Positions 62,560 through 64,000 of a stretch of DNA of 64,000 bases are shown in pieces (position 1 is the first letter of the stretch; every line of letters starts with the position of its first letter). Where the stretch lies: contig CAYPAV010000004.1 of NCBI GenBank assembly GCA_964408805.1, forward strand, positions 1-64,000, written 5' to 3'. The notes under the pieces are model-generated. The model searched no databases, was not told the origin of the DNA, and saw only the letters and a program-made list of their open reading frames with translations. Position numbers and translations under genes: made by a program. This DNA comes from CAYPAV01 sp964408805. GTDB lineage: Bacteria > Pseudomonadota > Alphaproteobacteria > UBA8366.

Positions 62560-63533
62560 CGGACCATCCAGCGCATCAGCCCGGCGACGACGATGACGGC
62601 GCCGGCCAGCGCCAGCCACGGCTGCACGACCGAGAAGGCGGCGAGGGCGATCAGCGCCAAATCGGCGACCAGCACGGCCTTGGCGACCGCGCCATGGCTT
62701 CGCCCGGCCTGGACGGCGCGTTGATAGAAGTGTTCGCGGTGGGCCCGCCAGACCTTCTCGCCGCGAAACCCGCGCCGGGCCAAGGTCAGGCTGGCATCGG
62801 CGAGATAATAGAGCGGCAGGATGAGAGCGGCGGCCCAGAGCCCGGCCCGCGCCGCCTCCAGCAGCAGCCAGCCCAGCAGGAAGCCCAGCGGAATGCTGCC
62901 GACGTCGCCGAGGAAGATCCGAGCCGGCGGCCGGTTCCACCAGAGAAAGCCGAGCGTCGCCGCGGCGAGGCTGAGCGGCGGCCAGATCGGCAAGTCGGCG
63001 GATGCGATCGCCGCCGCGACGATCAGTCCGATCGCGATCGCCACCGCCTCCACGCCTGAGATGGCGTCGATGCCGTCCATGAAATTGAACAGGTTGACGA
63101 ACCAGAGCCAACAAAACGCGGCCAGCGCGATGTCGAGCCAACCCGGCAGCAGGCCTTGGAAGACGGGGCGGGCATCGGCGCTTGTCCAGAGAACCGCCGC
63201 GACCGCGGCGGCCTGGGCCAGGAAGCGAAGCCAGGGCGGCAGCGAGACCAGATCGTCGCGCCACGAGACCACGCCCAATCCAAAAGCGACCACGAGAACC
63301 GCGACCAACCCTGGATCGGCTGCTCGGGCGCCGCCGAAGGCGGTCACGGCCCAGGCGCCGAGGACGACCGCCAGCACCGCGATTCCGCCGCCCCGAGGTG
63401 TCGCCACGCTATGGCTGCTGCGGTCGTTCGGGTGGTCGAGAATGGCGCGCCGGCGCAGCAATTGCAGCACGCCGCCCGTCAGGACGAACGAAACCACGGC
63501 CACGCCGATGGCGGCGGGGAGCAGGACTTCCAT
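62556..63533 (-). CDS. Undecaprenyl-phosphate sugar-1-phosphate transferase (WecA/MraY family)
   Basis: The 325-residue integral membrane protein has about ten hydrophobic helices and the family motifs: ILDHPNDRSSHSVATPRGGG, FNFMDGIDAISGVEAV with the catalytic Asp region, and ARIFLGDVGSIPLGFLLGWL, plus HREHFYQRAVQAG on the cytoplasmic loop. It transfers a sugar phosphate from a UDP-sugar to the lipid carrier, the first step of O-antigen or exopolysaccharide synthesis. MEVLLPAA was taken as start because the membrane region begins there. It is first in a two-gene operon with the epimerase. Confidence 0.9.
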   Translation of the reverse strand: MEVLLPAAIGVAVVSFVLTGGVLQLLRRRAILDHPNDRSSHSVATPRGGGIAVLAVVLGAWAVTAFGGARAADPGLVAVLVVAFGLGVVSWRDDLVSLPPWLRFLAQAAAVAAVLWTSADARPVFQGLLPGWLDIALAAFCWLWFVNLFNFMDGIDAISGVEAVAIAIGLIVAAAIASADLPIWPPLSLAAATLGFLWWNRPPARIFLGDVGSIPLGFLLGWLLLEAARAGLWAAALILPLYYLADASLTLARRGFRGEKVWRAHREHFYQRAVQAGRSHGAVAKAVLVADLALIALAAFSVVQPWLALAGAVIVVAGLMRWMVR

Positions 63534-64000
63534 GAAACGCTTTATAGCCCGCCCCGGAAGCCCGGGCCAAGCGCCGGCCGCCGCGAGGCGTGCCGGAGCG
63601 GGAGTGGCGGTGGTGTGAAACTGGTCTATCTGGTCCCGGGCGGTCTGGGGGTGGGGATGGACATCGGGCGTTTGGGTGACGATCCTGGCAGTGGCGGAGG
63701 GCCCTGCGGCGGCGCGGTTCCCCAACTCTCCTATTGCCTTGAGGACCCGGTCTTTCGGGTGGTCGGGCCGGGATGGTGGCTTCGGGGCCTTCGGGCGGAT
63801 CGGGACGGTGACGCTAGGCGGGTATCCCGCCTCCCTTGCGCGGTTTAGGATCTTATTGGTTAGCGGATCGTGAGACCTTTCCCGCCGGGCAGGGGGTTGG
63901 CGTAGGGTGCCGCCGCGAGTCCGCCCTCCGGTTTGGGTATGGGTTGCGGCGGTCGATGGGCTCGGCGGTGGGGCAGCCGACCGGTCGGCCGATGCGCCGG
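63534..64000. other. Right-edge region without a recognised gene
   Basis: About 470 bases with many G- and C-rich runs. Short open frames exist on all frames but their translations are arginine/proline-rich and look like GC shadows. It may contain the 5' end of the wecA-like operon's promoter and the edge of a next cluster. Nothing further can be supported. Confidence 0.4.

Noticed and set aside
1..64000. CRISPR arrays, tRNA or rRNA genes, phage or integrase genes
   Set aside because: I looked for regularly spaced repeats, tRNA-like cloverleaf ends and integrase motifs in the gaps and saw none. This was by eye, so small RNA genes may have been missed.

Overview
The window is one GC-rich (about 60-65 % by eye, not counted), gene-dense stretch of bacterial chromosome. 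The PAS_5-type protein at 52.2 kb, the many TauD/TfdA dioxygenases and luciferase-like monooxygenases, and the protein style throughout suggest a free-living alphaproteobacterium, perhaps Rhodospirillales-like. This placement is inference. I found no rRNA, tRNA, CRISPR array, phage or transposase gene.

Layout. 0-12 kb: the end of a TPR protein, an SDR epimerase, a minus-strand LLM monooxygenase / TauD dioxygenase / FAD reductase operon, a GST plus DAO-type oxidase pair, a 2-hydroxyacyl-CoA lyase-like ThDP enzyme, serA and a GMC oxidoreductase. 12-20 kb: a second TauD dioxygenase, an acyl-CoA synthetase gene cut by an amber codon, a hyuA-hyuB pair and an Ldh-family dehydrogenase. 20-27.5 kb: an M28 peptidase, a PEP mutase/isocitrate lyase-family enzyme, a third TauD enzyme, and an operon-like run of three crotonases and a quinone oxidoreductase. 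27.5-30 kb: a degenerate receiver protein, an exported alpha-carbonic anhydrase and a STAS protein. 29.8-39.7 kb: seven co-directional minus-strand genes (hyuA, hyuB, acyl-CoA ligase, ThDP enzyme, LimB-like monooxygenase, PuuB-like oxidase, with a palindromic repeat element inside the run). 39.7-48.5 kb: quinone oxidoreductase, MFS transporter, a broken MBL/cNMP-binding gene, glnS, a TPR protein and a D-aminoacylase-like amidohydrolase. 48.5-56 kb: cupin, SnoaL-like protein, two divergent acyl-CoA dehydrogenases, PAS_5 protein, second Ldh-family gene, nitronate monooxygenase and SDR. 56-58.6 kb: an OmpR-type regulator and a frameshifted receiver-PAS-kinase gene. 58.6-64 kb: an MmgE/PrpD protein, a doubly broken sthA, and a surface-polysaccharide pair (epimerase and WecA/MraY-type transferase).

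How the genes work together. Most of the window is accessory catabolism: oxygenases and flavin oxidases open or oxidise small organic, often N-containing, compounds; HyuAB and the amidohydrolase open amide or lactam rings; CoA ligases, acyl-CoA dehydrogenases, crotonases and the ThDP lyase feed the products into CoA-based breakdown. Exact substrates cannot be read from sequence.

The most striking feature is gene decay written in simple lesions. Four otherwise intact genes carry one or two small disabling changes: a TAG in the CoA synthetase, a 17-bp tandem duplication in the MBL/cNMP gene, a G9 tract off by one in the receiver-PAS-kinase gene, and a 1-base insertion plus a TAG in sthA. A fifth, at the left edge, has lost its 5' part within the window. 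TAG is an ordinary stop for several neighbours, so this is not genome-wide recoding. Either the genome is losing genes, the frames can switch, or the assembly holds errors; read-level checks would decide. No clearly new defence or mobile system was recognised.
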